From the NCBI RefSeq assembly GCF_900176005.1, contig NZ_LT838272.1, positions 1,879,587 to 1,943,586 on the forward strand: a DNA stretch of 64,000 nt, written 5' to 3'. Below are positions 1-8,344 of the stretch, piece after piece. The notes beneath the pieces were generated by a model, which was given only the letters and a program-made list of their open reading frames with translations, was not told the origin of the DNA and searched no databases. Position 1 is the stretch's first letter, and each line of letters begins with the position of its first letter. The translations under genes and the position numbers were made by a program. The stretch is from Thermanaeromonas toyohensis ToBE. GTDB lineage: Bacteria > Bacillota > DSM-521 > Neomoorellales > Neomoorellaceae.

Positions 1-281
1 AGAGGGCGGCCATCCTCAGCACAGAATACTAGGCCACTATCTTCGTAAGCCTGGCCTAGGAGTAGTTTTTCTTCATTCTGCCGAGCTTTATGGGCTTTTA
101 ACGCTGGTAGCAGGGCCTCAGGAATGGGAACGATTCGCCTACTTTGCTTGGACTTCGGCTCATGGTATCTCAAAGTTGTTTTACCAGAGCCACTGTCATT
201 TGTCACCCGCACCAGGGTCCGTCTCACATGGATCATGCCCTCTTTCAGGTCTACATCTTGCCAGCGCAGAGCTAGTCCCAT
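1..281 (-). pseudogene. Tyrosine recombinase (phage integrase) fragment
   Basis: The minus strand encodes part of a tyrosine-recombinase catalytic domain, beginning MGLALRWQDVDL and continuing through the strand-rich segment ending LVFCAEDGRP; it runs off the left edge. The first ATG is directly preceded by an in-frame TGA. The stretch that normally carries the catalytic Arg just before the LRW motif is missing, although another frame upstream reads FPTIYDGVLGILWGN, which resembles it. I therefore read this as a frameshifted or deleted integrase relic. The family assignment rests on recognised motifs; the C-terminal half cannot be seen. Confidence 0.6.
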
Positions 282-710
282 TCATTAGTTCCCCCATAAT
301 ATCCCTAACACACCATCATAGATAGTGGGAAACAATTTCTCGGGATTATAGTACCTCCTGCTTTTGTCTGAGCTATTTATTCGGATAAGCCCGGGGCTGA
401 CCCTATAAGTGCACTTATCAGCCGGTCTAATTCGAGCGGGTAGCCCTGGGTGTACACGGTAGTCTCTATAGCGGCCACATCCAGGCTTTGCTTGCCCTGG
501 CAGTGCACAACATTAGGCAACTGATCAAGGCGATGGAAAAGGAGAGGAAAGAAATTGTACAGGTTCATTGGTTTGGTATGGAAATCAAAGGTAGCGAGCC
601 CCTTTCTACTATGGTATAACATAAGGAGTGGATAAATCAAAAAGCTAGAGCAAAATGATTATGGTTTATATCATGGTTTACATCATTGAACCGTAAGAGG
701 TATTCCATCT
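282..710. other. 429-bp stretch without a supported gene
   Basis: An 87-codon minus-strand frame (377-640) is open here, but I recognise no family, and its start lacks a convincing ribosome site. It lies upstream of the integrase relic on the same strand and may be debris of the same element. The last 60 bp before 711 carry no clear Shine-Dalgarno sequence and may hold the promoter for the flippase gene. Confidence 0.4.
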
Positions 711-1742
711 ATGATGCAGGGTAAAGAGCCTATCTTTGTCATTTCTCGGTTTAGACTATTATACATAGTCATCCTCTTTCTTGCCGCTGTTCTTATAGCT
801 ATTCGCTTAGGCCAGGCGCAAGAGATCTGGCGGGTGTTCCAGCGCGCCAATTGGGCTTGGATTGCTGTTGCCGCTCTCTTGCAAATAGCACTATTAGTAA
901 ACCAAACCGATCTGTATAAAAGTGCTTATCGAATGGTTCAATTACCACTTAACTTTAAAGAACTTTTCCTTTTAGTGACATCCGCTGCCTTTGTTTCTGC
1001 GGTCGTTCCGGGAGGTACCATTTCCGGAGCAAGCCTGATGATTTACGACGGCCTACGTCAAGGCTGGGAGGTTTCCCGGATACTGATGGCCAATTTCATC
1101 TTCTACCTCTTTGACTATTCGGCCTTCCTGGCCCTGTTGGTGGCGGCTTTACTTTATCTTTTCTGGCGGGGCAGTTTACAACAATACGAAATCATGGCTA
1201 CTGCTTTCCTTTTAGCCCTAGTGGGCGGGTTATTTGCGGTACTCTTTTTTACTGGTGCCCGACCAGCAACTGTTTTAAACCTGATCCGACGGTTGAGTCG
1301 TCTGGTCAGCCGCCTCTTTCCCAAAGTTGACCAGCATCTCCCGCCTTGGGAAAGTAAGGCGGAGGAGTTCGTTGGGCAGTTATCCAAGGCCTTGAAAGCT
1401 GCCGGTTATAGCCGGCCGGCTCTATTTCAAGCGGTGTTTCATGCTCTCTTGATGGATGGTATCTCGCTATTACAGGTACAAGCCCTATTCCTTGCCTTTG
1501 GCCAGGCTCCGGGCCTGGGTCGTCTCATTGCCGGCTACGCCATCGGAGTCCTGTTCATGATCGTCTCCATCACCCCGCAGGGGGTGGGTGTTGTGGAGGG
1601 AGCCATGACCACGGTTTACATCTCGCTAGGGGTCCCGCCCGAGCAAGCCGTCCTGGTCACCTTTAGTTACCGGGCGCTTAGCTTTTGGCTACCCGTCCTT
1701 CTGGGCTTTATGTTCTTGAAAAAGGTGGTGGTAAGGGAATGA
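711..1742 (+). CDS. Lysylphosphatidylglycerol synthase TM region / flippase-like membrane protein (MprF N-half)
   Basis: A 343-residue integral membrane protein of the UPF0104/LPG synthase TM family, with about eight hydrophobic segments and the typical sequences VVPGGTISGASLM and ITPQGVGVVEGAM. In fused MprF this part moves aminoacylated phosphatidylglycerol to the outer leaflet. The start may be either of two adjacent ATGs (711 or 714). Its stop overlaps the start of the synthase gene (ATGA), so the two are translationally coupled and together replace a single MprF. The flippase role is inferred from the family and the neighbour. Confidence 0.85.
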   Translation: MMQGKEPIFVISRFRLLYIVILFLAAVLIAIRLGQAQEIWRVFQRANWAWIAVAALLQIALLVNQTDLYKSAYRMVQLPLNFKELFLLVTSAAFVSAVVPGGTISGASLMIYDGLRQGWEVSRILMANFIFYLFDYSAFLALLVAALLYLFWRGSLQQYEIMATAFLLALVGGLFAVLFFTGARPATVLNLIRRLSRLVSRLFPKVDQHLPPWESKAEEFVGQLSKALKAAGYSRPALFQAVFHALLMDGISLLQVQALFLAFGQAPGLGRLIAGYAIGVLFMIVSITPQGVGVVEGAMTTVYISLGVPPEQAVLVTFSYRALSFWLPVLLGFMFLKKVVVRE

Positions 1743-3424
1743 GCGACAGCTTTCCTAAGGTTTCCAGACCCCACCTGGCTGCTTTCCTGGTGGGCTTGTT
1801 AGGGCTGGGTAACATTCTTTCCGCCTGGCTTGTACATCACCCGGCTCGCCTTTTCTGGCTCAAGCAACACCTCCCCTGGACGGTCCTGCGGGTGAGCTGG
1901 CTAGGTAACGTTTTTGCGGGCAGTGCAGAGCTTTTCCTTTCCTGGAGCCTGGTACGCCGCAAGACCCAGGCCTGGCGCATTGCCGTGTTCATGCTCCTGA
2001 TATCCGCTATAACCAGTCTCCTGCGCGGGCTAAACTACGTCCAGGCAGGGGTTAACTCTGCTATCCTGGCGATCCTGCTTGCTCTCAAGTCCGAGTTTAC
2101 CGCGGCCAGTGACCCGCCTTCGGTGCGCTACGGCCTGGCCGTCCTGGCCGGCACCGTACTTTTCACTTACCTTTACGGGCTCTTCGGCTTTTACCTGCTG
2201 GATAGGCACTTTCATCAGCGCTTTGACCTTACCGAAGCCTCCCGCCAGACCGTGGCTTTTTTGACCTGGTCAAGCACACCGGCCCTGGAAAGGCCCAACC
2301 GGCTGGCCCGCTGGTTTCTGGATTCCCTGGCCGCCATTCAGGCACTGGGCATAATCTATGGATTGACCATGGTCCTGCGCCCGGTAATCTACCGCCATAC
2401 CGTGCTGCCGGCGGAAAGGGAAAGGGCGGCCGAGATTGTGCAAAAATACGGCCGCTCTTCCCTGGCTCACTTAACTCTATTACCTGATAAGGTATACTAC
2501 TTCAGCCGTTCCGGAAACAGCTTTGTAGCTTATGCCCTGGTGGGCAACGTGGCCCTGGTGCTGGGTGACCCCATCGGGCCGGAGGAAGAGATACCCCAGA
2601 TTATTGCTGAATTCACCGCTTACTGCGGCAGGAACGATTGGTACCCGGCCTTTTACCAGGTCCTTCCGGATTACCTACCTGCTTACGAAGCTTGTGGCTA
2701 TAAAGTCCTCAAAATTGGGGAAGAAGCAGTGGTAGACCTGCACCACTTTACTTTGAGCGGTAACAGGCAAAAAAGCCTTCGTCAGGCGGTGAACCGCATG
2801 GTGCGCAAGGGTTATACTACAGAACTTATTCTTCCTCCTTTGAGTGACGAGATTTTAAGGCAGCTAAAAGAGGTCTCCGACCAGTGGCTAAGGAGGCAAA
2901 AGGGTGGGGAAAAAAGGTTCTCTCTGGGTTGGTTTGACCCGTCTTACCTAAGGGGGTGCCAGGTCATGGTGGTTAGGGATGCCGAGGGTCACATTCTGGC
3001 TTTTGCCAACATCATCCCGGAGTATCAAAAAAGGGAGGGAACCATTGACCTCATGCGCCGCAAGGATGGAGAAAATGGCCTGATGGATTTGATGTTTGTG
3101 CGCTTAATCGAGCACTTTAAAAAACAGGGGTACGACACCTTCAACTTGGGTCTCTGTCCTTTGGCCGGCGTAGGCGAGGCCCCTGGGGCCAGCCTGCAGG
3201 AAAGAACCGCCCACTTTTTCTACCAGCACTTTAATAAACTTTACGCCTTCAAGGGACTACGCCGCTTTAAAGAGAAATTTGCTCCCCGCTGGGAGCCGCG
3301 CTACCTTGTATATCCCCACCACCTGCTGCTACCCAAAATCGCCCTGGCCGTGGTTACAGCTAACGCGGGAGGTAGTCTATTGAGCTACGCCAAAGCCTGG
3401 TGGGAAAAACGCAAGTCAACCTGA
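1739..3424 (+). CDS. Phosphatidylglycerol lysyltransferase domain protein (DUF2156, MprF C-half)
   Basis: A 561-residue protein with several N-terminal membrane helices (about residues 10-220) followed by the soluble DUF2156 aminoacyl-transferase domain. Landmarks are VLGDPIGPEEE, NRQKSLRQAVNRMVRKG and FNLGLCPLAGVGE, as in MprF. It would transfer lysine (or alanine) from aminoacyl-tRNA to phosphatidylglycerol, lowering envelope negative charge and giving resistance to cationic peptides. The ATG at 1739 overlaps the preceding stop. The amino acid used cannot be told from sequence. Confidence 0.85.
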   Translation: MSDSFPKVSRPHLAAFLVGLLGLGNILSAWLVHHPARLFWLKQHLPWTVLRVSWLGNVFAGSAELFLSWSLVRRKTQAWRIAVFMLLISAITSLLRGLNYVQAGVNSAILAILLALKSEFTAASDPPSVRYGLAVLAGTVLFTYLYGLFGFYLLDRHFHQRFDLTEASRQTVAFLTWSSTPALERPNRLARWFLDSLAAIQALGIIYGLTMVLRPVIYRHTVLPAERERAAEIVQKYGRSSLAHLTLLPDKVYYFSRSGNSFVAYALVGNVALVLGDPIGPEEEIPQIIAEFTAYCGRNDWYPAFYQVLPDYLPAYEACGYKVLKIGEEAVVDLHHFTLSGNRQKSLRQAVNRMVRKGYTTELILPPLSDEILRQLKEVSDQWLRRQKGGEKRFSLGWFDPSYLRGCQVMVVRDAEGHILAFANIIPEYQKREGTIDLMRRKDGENGLMDLMFVRLIEHFKKQGYDTFNLGLCPLAGVGEAPGASLQERTAHFFYQHFNKLYAFKGLRRFKEKFAPRWEPRYLVYPHHLLLPKIALAVVTANAGGSLLSYAKAWWEKRKST

Positions 3425-3466
3425 GACGAACCCCAACCTTTTGCCTTAAGGAGGCCATGGTGAAAA

Positions 3467-4573
3467 GTGTCAGGGCCATCAAATCATTATACTCGCCTCT
3501 TATACATGCTTTTAGTAATTTTAATAACAGCAGTAGTATTTATCTTAACCTTTTACTACCTTTTTCCTGCTGTAGCCACAATAGTAAAAAGCTTAGTTTC
3601 TGTCTTATTGCCTTTTGTTGGGGGTGCCTTGTTAGCAGCTATAATTGACCCTATAGTTAATTTTTTGCAGCTGCGCTTCCATTTTCCTCGCACCTTGGCT
3701 ACCCTAGCAACCCTTTTGCTCCTTCTTTTTTTGGTAACCTGGGGAATCTTTATTCTTATATCCAGTTTGGTTGCTGAAATCCAGTCGCTAGTATCGAACT
3801 TGCCCTTACAGGCACAAAACTTTGCCTTTATCTTTCAGGAGTTTTTAAATCGCTTGCAGCAGCTATACCCTTTTAAAGATAGCTCGCCCCCTGGCTTCTA
3901 TGAGACTTTCCAATCTGCTCTTAACAACACAGCATTAACTGCTAGGGAAGTTTTAGTAAGAGCTTTAAAGGCTCTTTCCGTTTTCTTAAGTTCCTTACCC
4001 GAAATGTTTATTATGCTGCTCATAACTTTAGTATCTGCCTTCTTTTTCAGCCGGGATAAAAATCTGGTATTGGAGAACTTCTATCTAATTATCCCACGCC
4101 GCTATCGGGAACGCGCACTAAAAATACTAGAGACCTTTAGCCGTGCTGTTATAGGATTTCTTAGGGCAGAAATATTTTTAATAAGCCTCCAGACAGCCCA
4201 ATGCATCATTGGGCTGTTGCTGCTTAGAGTTAACTATGCCCTTGTCTTTGCTTTCCTTATTGGCTTATCAGATTTCTTGCCTATAATAGGGCCCGGGGCC
4301 GTGTTTATACCTTGGATTGCTATAGAATTGATCACAGGACATTATAGTTTAGGAATAGCCCTGCTAGTGCTATATGGTTCTGTAATTACCCTGCGCCAGA
4401 TATTGCAGCCCAAGCTTGTAGCTGTTAACCTGGGCCTATACCCTCTTACTACTTTGATCGCCCTTTATACTGGATTAAAACTACTAGGAGTAGTGGGCCT
4501 AGCCCTGGGCCCCCTTACCGTGGTAATCTTCAAGACGATCTTAGCTTCCCAAAGTACCTCTAGAGATGATTAA
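3467..4573 (+). CDS. AI-2E family transporter, YtvI-like
   Basis: A 368-residue polytopic membrane protein of the AI-2E/PerM permease family. It has an N-terminal helix pair, a soluble central region (about 95-200) and a C-terminal block with FLIGLSDFLPIIGPGAVFIPW, the family signature. Similar spore-former proteins are called YtvI sporulation integral membrane protein. The chosen start is GTG 3467, 12 nt after AAGGAGG; an ATG at 3457 is out of frame. The gene ends convergently with the LCP gene, the stops overlapping by 4 bp. The substrate is unknown. Confidence 0.85.
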   Translation: MSGPSNHYTRLLYMLLVILITAVVFILTFYYLFPAVATIVKSLVSVLLPFVGGALLAAIIDPIVNFLQLRFHFPRTLATLATLLLLLFLVTWGIFILISSLVAEIQSLVSNLPLQAQNFAFIFQEFLNRLQQLYPFKDSSPPGFYETFQSALNNTALTAREVLVRALKALSVFLSSLPEMFIMLLITLVSAFFFSRDKNLVLENFYLIIPRRYRERALKILETFSRAVIGFLRAEIFLISLQTAQCIIGLLLLRVNYALVFAFLIGLSDFLPIIGPGAVFIPWIAIELITGHYSLGIALLVLYGSVITLRQILQPKLVAVNLGLYPLTTLIALYTGLKLLGVVGLALGPLTVVIFKTILASQSTSRDD

Positions 4574-5814
4574 TTATGTTTCTCTAAAATCGGGGTCGCC
4601 TTACCTTTATCTTCTTCAACCTGTTTCGGGCTATTGCCATTATTAGGTTTACTAGTTGTGCTACTACTGCTGTTTTGGGGAGGAGAAACTTGCGGCTTGG
4701 AAACTGCCTTTTTGTTAATAGGCGCTTCTAGCTGGGATAGATTTTCTTTAAGAGGTTTATTGGCTTCTCCGGTACTAACTGGAGTAACGGCAGGTGCTTT
4801 CTGGGCTACCTTGGTTTTTAAGGTACCTTTATAAGCTGGGGTTAGAGGCTGGTTAGCAGGTGCCGGAGCAGCCAGCACAATTTCCTTCGTTGTTTCCCCG
4901 TACTCGAATAAAGCGTGGGCTACTTGGCGGGCTAGTTCGGGCTTGACTCCCCAATAACTTATACCGTTTATAGTCAAAAAATAGCCCGGTAAGGTTTGGC
5001 TAACTACAGTTATGTTTTTAAGATCTATCATTGTCTTGGCTATAGCCAATAATTCCTGAAGGCTTATATTGGTCTCTACGTTTTTATAGATTTCAGGCAA
5101 GAGCCAGGGTAATTTAAGTAAAGTTGCCGGTTGCATGGCTTGCTGGACCAGCGCCTTAAGAAGTTCTTGCTGTTGCCTAGTACGGTCAATATCGCCCAGT
5201 GCTTCCTCCCGGAAGCGGACAAAGGCTAGGGCTTGGTGGCCATTTAGGTGGTGGACCCCTTTGGAAAGTCCAATTTTGTACTCCGGCCCATCGGTGGGGT
5301 CATAATAATACATATCGCGGGGTATGTTTATAGTTACTCCACCCAACAGGTCGATAATATTGATAAAGCCTGTCCACCGCACCAGTACATATTTAGATAC
5401 CGGCACGCCTATAAGCTCAGACACTATTCTAGCTGTTAATTCAGGGCCACCGAAGCTCAAAGCGGCGTTAATCTTGTCCTTTCCATGTCCAGGGATAGTA
5501 ACTAAAGTATCGCGCGGGATCGATAAGAGAGCTAATCTGTTCCCTTCCATATGAGCTACGATTATAGTATCCGTATTTCCCCCTGTTTCACCTGGGCGGG
5601 CATCACTTCCCAAAAGCAAGATATTAAAATAAAGAGACTTGTTCTCTCCTGAATTCCCCGCTTTAGCTCCTATTTCCTCATTGGGTGGATTGGGGGGCTG
5701 GAAGAAAGTTTTTGCGGCCAGGAAGAATCCCGCGCCTACACTTACGATACTAGCTGCTATAAGAGCAATTATTAGTTTTTTTAAACGCTCGATCCCCATT
5801 ATTAAATTTATCAT
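4570..5814 (-). CDS. LCP (LytR-CpsA-Psr) family cell-wall ligase
   Basis: A membrane-anchored protein of about 414 residues. One N-terminal helix is followed by an LCP domain (about 60-270) with the signature runs LLGSDARPGE, NTDTIIVAHM, SIPRDT, DLLGGV and ALAFVRFREE-DIDRTRQQQ, whose Asp and Arg residues bind the polyprenyl pyrophosphate head group. The last 130 residues are a low-complexity Ala/Pro/Lys/Ser tail. LCP enzymes attach teichoic acids or other glycopolymers to peptidoglycan. An upstream GTG (5841) is possible, but ATG 5814 has better spacing to an AGGG motif. Confidence 0.85.
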   Translation of the reverse strand: MINLIMGIERLKKLIIALIAASIVSVGAGFFLAAKTFFQPPNPPNEEIGAKAGNSGENKSLYFNILLLGSDARPGETGGNTDTIIVAHMEGNRLALLSIPRDTLVTIPGHGKDKINAALSFGGPELTARIVSELIGVPVSKYVLVRWTGFINIIDLLGGVTINIPRDMYYYDPTDGPEYKIGLSKGVHHLNGHQALAFVRFREEALGDIDRTRQQQELLKALVQQAMQPATLLKLPWLLPEIYKNVETNISLQELLAIAKTMIDLKNITVVSQTLPGYFLTINGISYWGVKPELARQVAHALFEYGETTKEIVLAAPAPANQPLTPAYKGTLKTKVAQKAPAVTPVSTGEANKPLKENLSQLEAPINKKAVSKPQVSPPQNSSSSTTSKPNNGNSPKQVEEDKGKATPILEKHN

Positions 5815-6015
5815 CCCTACCCTAATTTTTCCCTTTTCCACCTTTTAGTTAACACTTTAAATGGAGTATGGTCAACCTAATCTGATCCTGCTCTTTCCCT
5901 TAATTTCATCTTTTATGTTATGTTCCCTTTGCTTTTTGTAGGAGTTATACTTTTTAGGAGGGAAACTCAAGCTTTTTTTAAACTAAAACCCGAAAAGGAA
6001 AGGTGGGAGTTAAAA

Positions 6016-6237
6016 ATGTTTGATATAGGGTTTCCTGAATTGATGCTTATCCTCACTTTGGTTTTAATATTTTACGGTCCCGGTAAACTGCCAGAGATAG
6101 CGCGTTCTTTGGGTAGAGCCATCAGTGAATTTAAAAAGGCTGCCTCAAATCTTGCTAGTGAAATAGACACAGCTACAGATAAAGAAAGGGTGGCTAGCGC
6201 TGACGCACAAGGTAGTGATTCTGTCAAGGGCCGATAG
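6016..6237 (+). CDS. tatA: Sec-independent protein translocase TatA/E
   Basis: A 73-residue protein with one N-terminal membrane helix, FGP-type hinge ([14 protein letters not shown]) and an amphipathic helix with the EFKKA motif, exactly the TatA/E plan. It forms the pore component of the twin-arginine export system. ATG 6016 follows AGGTGGGAG; a longer upstream frame is not needed. No tatC is present in the window, so the partner must be elsewhere. Confidence 0.9.
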   Translation: MFDIGFPELMLILTLVLIFYGPGKLPEIARSLGRAISEFKKAASNLASEIDTATDKERVASADAQGSDSVKGR

Positions 6238-6261
6238 GAATAGCAGGAAATTGGAACGGTA

Positions 6262-6987
6262 CTAGAGGCGTTTTGCCTTTCTGGTGTCCGTCGCTACGGA
6301 GGTATGGGGTTGGGGCGATGTTGGCTGCTCCTTCAGGGAAGCGCTTGTCCCGGCTGCAGCTCGAATGAGGGCGTCTAACTCAGCTGGCGTAATTGCTGGG
6401 GAACCTGCGTTAACCCTGGGCAGGGCATGGGGGTTGCTCTTGCGGGTAACGACCCCATAATGGGTAGTAAAGATAAGTTTAAAACCAGCGTCGGCAGCAG
6501 CTTGGATGGCTGTCTGTCCGCCGGAACCAAAGGGAAGGGCCAGGGCATACACCGGCTGCTGTAAATGGTTTTCTATTTCTTCTCGGGAACGCTTCAGGTC
6601 TTGGTAGACCATATTTCTATAATTGGTTATACTTTGACCCTTCAGAGGGCTCTCGAGGAGGGGACCGTTTTTACCGTTGGCCAAGAGACCGAAGCTATGG
6701 AGATTGTAAGTGTGGGATTGGGTAGTAATGCCAGCGGAGGCCATCTCCTTAGCCCCGTCCCAGCTATAGTGCTGGAGGTTGCCCAATTTCTGGCCCACGT
6801 ATTTAACAATGGCGAAGGCTACGGCCGGCATATGTCTTTTGGCTAATTCCGGGAAGGCATACTGGTGGACACTCTCATACCCATCATCAAAGGTAATGAG
6901 TACGGCGTTGTCGGGTATGGGGCTTCCTTCCAGAAAATCGAGCAGCTGTTTCAGGGTGATAACATGGTAACCCCGAGAGGCAAGCAT
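6262..6987 (-). CDS. Polysaccharide deacetylase (NodB-type), N-terminally truncated
   Basis: The NodB domain is recognisable: LITFDDGYES carries the Asp-Asp pair, TTQSHTYNLHS gives the His ligands, and ALPFGSGG and the C-terminal LPRVNAG follow. Family members start with a signal peptide or membrane helix and a YH motif before HLDMLASRGY. Here the reading frame continues upstream only as far as a TGA near 7045, with no usable start codon before the ATG at 6987, so the secretion signal is missing. It is either a clipped, probably non-functional gene or a cytoplasmic remnant. The break coincides with the edge of the relic island. Confidence 0.7.
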   Translation of the reverse strand: MLASRGYHVITLKQLLDFLEGSPIPDNAVLITFDDGYESVHQYAFPELAKRHMPAVAFAIVKYVGQKLGNLQHYSWDGAKEMASAGITTQSHTYNLHSFGLLANGKNGPLLESPLKGQSITNYRNMVYQDLKRSREEIENHLQQPVYALALPFGSGGQTAIQAAADAGFKLIFTTHYGVVTRKSNPHALPRVNAGSPAITPAELDALIRAAAGTSASLKEQPTSPQPHTSVATDTRKAKRL

Positions 6988-7033
6988 ATCCAGGTGGTGT
7001 GAGGCACTCTTCTGGCCGGGTGAGAAGCAGGAG

Positions 7034-7284
7034 AGGATTTGCCCTCAATGCCGACAGAAAAGTAAGGAGCGGAGGCGGGAGAAGGAACGGCAGCGCAAAA
7101 GGTATATCACCCCCAAGGTCGCTTTTTCAACACGGTGAATCAGGCCAAAAAACGAGGCAACATAGGCCCGGAGAAGGCAGAGAGGCTGAAACAAATATGC
7201 CGGGAAAAGGGAGTGGAGGTCGCTCGGCAGGAATATGACCGCCTGAAGAGGATTAAAGACAATCTTCGTAGAATAATACTATAA
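7034..7284 (+). pseudogene. Frameshifted basic/coiled-coil protein remnant
   Basis: Two frames carry protein-like sequence: a Cys-containing Lys/Arg-rich part (ICPQCRQKSKERRR) closes at a TGA near 7130, and another frame continues with IGPEKAERLKQICREKG and LKRIKDNLRR to a stop at 7284. Together they look like one gene with a frameshift. I do not recognise the family; the composition suggests a nucleic-acid-binding protein of a mobile element. It lies directly upstream of the toxin-antitoxin pair on the same strand. Confidence 0.4.
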
Positions 7285-7327
7285 GCATACGGCAGGGTTG
7301 CCGATAACCAGAAGGAGGTACTTAACC

Positions 7328-7570
7328 TTGAGCGTACCCAAAGATGAGCTACACCGCTTAGTAGAGGCCCTGCCCGAACAGGAAACCCGTGTCGTAAAGA
7401 GATTCCTGGAGTTTATACTGAGCAGAGCCCAGGCCGAAGATAGGGCCTGGCTGGAGGCCGATCTAGGGGAACTGCCTCCGTATGATTGGGGACCAGAGGG
7501 GCCGCCCAAAGGAAAACCCGTGCAGTATAAGCCAGGGGTTGGCTTGATAGTTGAGGGGGGCAAGCAGTGA
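7328..7570 (+). CDS. Antitoxin of a MazEF-like pair
   Basis: An 80-residue acidic, helical protein (VPKDELHRLVEALPEQE, then VKRFLEFILSRA) of the kind found beside PemK/MazF toxins. The start is TTG 7328, 9 nt after GAAGGAGG. Its TGA overlaps the toxin's GTG, the usual coupled arrangement. The antitoxin role comes from size, charge and position; no DNA-binding fold is obvious, so it may use a ribbon-helix-helix-like dimer or none. Confidence 0.7.
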   Translation: MSVPKDELHRLVEALPEQETRVVKRFLEFILSRAQAEDRAWLEADLGELPPYDWGPEGPPKGKPVQYKPGVGLIVEGGKQ

Positions 7571-7944
7571 CGGGCGAGGCGGTAGTACCAGGGGATGTGT
7601 TATTAGTTGCCCTTCCCTCCCATGAACCGAGAGGACATGAGCAAGAAGGGCTCAGACCTGCTATTGTGGTAGGTATTCCCTGGGGGCCTGTCCGCTACCC
7701 CGTGGTTATTGTGGTACCTCTCACAACGCAGAGCGGTATTTGGGCCAGGGAAAACCCAACCCTGTATTTCCCCTTGCCCGCTGGTGTTGGGGGGATCCCC
7801 AAGGCTTCCATAGTCTTAATTGACCAGGTGCGGGCAGTCGATGTCCGGCGGGTACGGGCTTACCTTGGTACTCTGGAAGAAGCAGTATTCGAACCCATTC
7901 TTAACGCCCTGCTCAGGCTCTTCCGCAAGGAAGGTTCGCCATAG
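7567..7944 (+). CDS. PemK/MazF-family toxin (endoribonuclease)
   Basis: A 125-residue protein with the PemK/MazF layout: PGDVLLVAL at the N-terminus, RPAIVVGIP, VIVVPLTTQ and a C-terminal ASIVLIDQVRAVDVRRV strand-helix. MazF enzymes cut mRNA at short motifs, and the cognate antitoxin blocks them. Start GTG 7567 overlaps the antitoxin stop. Such pairs are common on islands, in agreement with the pseudogene and broken tRNA around it. Confidence 0.85.
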   Translation: MTGEAVVPGDVLLVALPSHEPRGHEQEGLRPAIVVGIPWGPVRYPVVIVVPLTTQSGIWARENPTLYFPLPAGVGGIPKASIVLIDQVRAVDVRRVRAYLGTLEEAVFEPILNALLRLFRKEGSP

Positions 7945-8098
7945 GGTATATTTGAGACTGTCCAGCCCGAGGGATAGGGGGTTAAAAGAGGCTGCTGCAA
8001 CCGTGCTGCAACCCGGCTGGAAAAACCCGAAATTAACGGGTACTAATTGGAAAGTCGAAAGGCCGGAAACCTAATAAAATGAACCGTTCCGGGAGGTA

Positions 8099-8172
8099 GT
8101 GAGACGTGGTGGAAAGGCTAGCTTACAACTCTGGATCATGTTGTCCTGGTTCGAATCCAGGTCCCGCAGCCA
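8099..8172 (+). tRNA. Degenerate tRNA-Gln(CUG)-like sequence
   Basis: The 3' half is tRNA-like: anticodon loop CTCTGGA with CTG at 8131-8133, a perfect T arm (CCTGG-TTCGAAT-CCAGG), then TCCCGCA, a G discriminator and CCA, as in bacterial tRNA-Gln. The 5' half fails: no TGCGGGA acceptor strand precedes it, the D arm is poor and the anticodon stem is mispaired. I read it as a pseudo-tRNA, perhaps an old attachment-site remnant. The 154 bp before it (7945-8098) hold nothing I can name. Confidence 0.4.
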
Positions 8173-8191
8173 ATCTTAGAATCAAAGCTTC

Positions 8192-8255
8192 TAGCCTCCG
8201 AAGGGTGCCCAAGAATTCAGGGGGCACTGGAGTAAGGGAGGCTAATTTTATTATA
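8192..8255 (+). terminator. Two-tiered hairpin, probable terminator
   Basis: TAGCCTCC (8192-8199) pairs with GGAGGCTA (8237-8244), and inside it GTGCCC (8205-8210) pairs with GGGCAC (8222-8227). The stem is followed by a T-rich run. It sits 20 bp after the pseudo-tRNA and 90 bp before the SPL-like gene. It may terminate transcription from the island or be another structured relic. Confidence 0.5.
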
Positions 8256-8344
8256 TACTGAGCCCTTAAATTTTGGACTTGGTATAACAATAAGAATGGC
8301 AAGTAAAATCACTTAAAGAGACAAAGGATCGGGGTAACTGAAAG

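Noticed and set aside
377-640. 87-codon gene left of the flippase
   Set aside because: No ribosome site, no recognisable family and a position beside an integrase relic; kept only as part of the intergenic note.
8099-8172. Selenocysteine tRNA (TCA occurs near the anticodon region)
   Set aside because: There is no long variable arm or 8-bp acceptor stem; loop and 3' end match a decayed tRNA-Gln.
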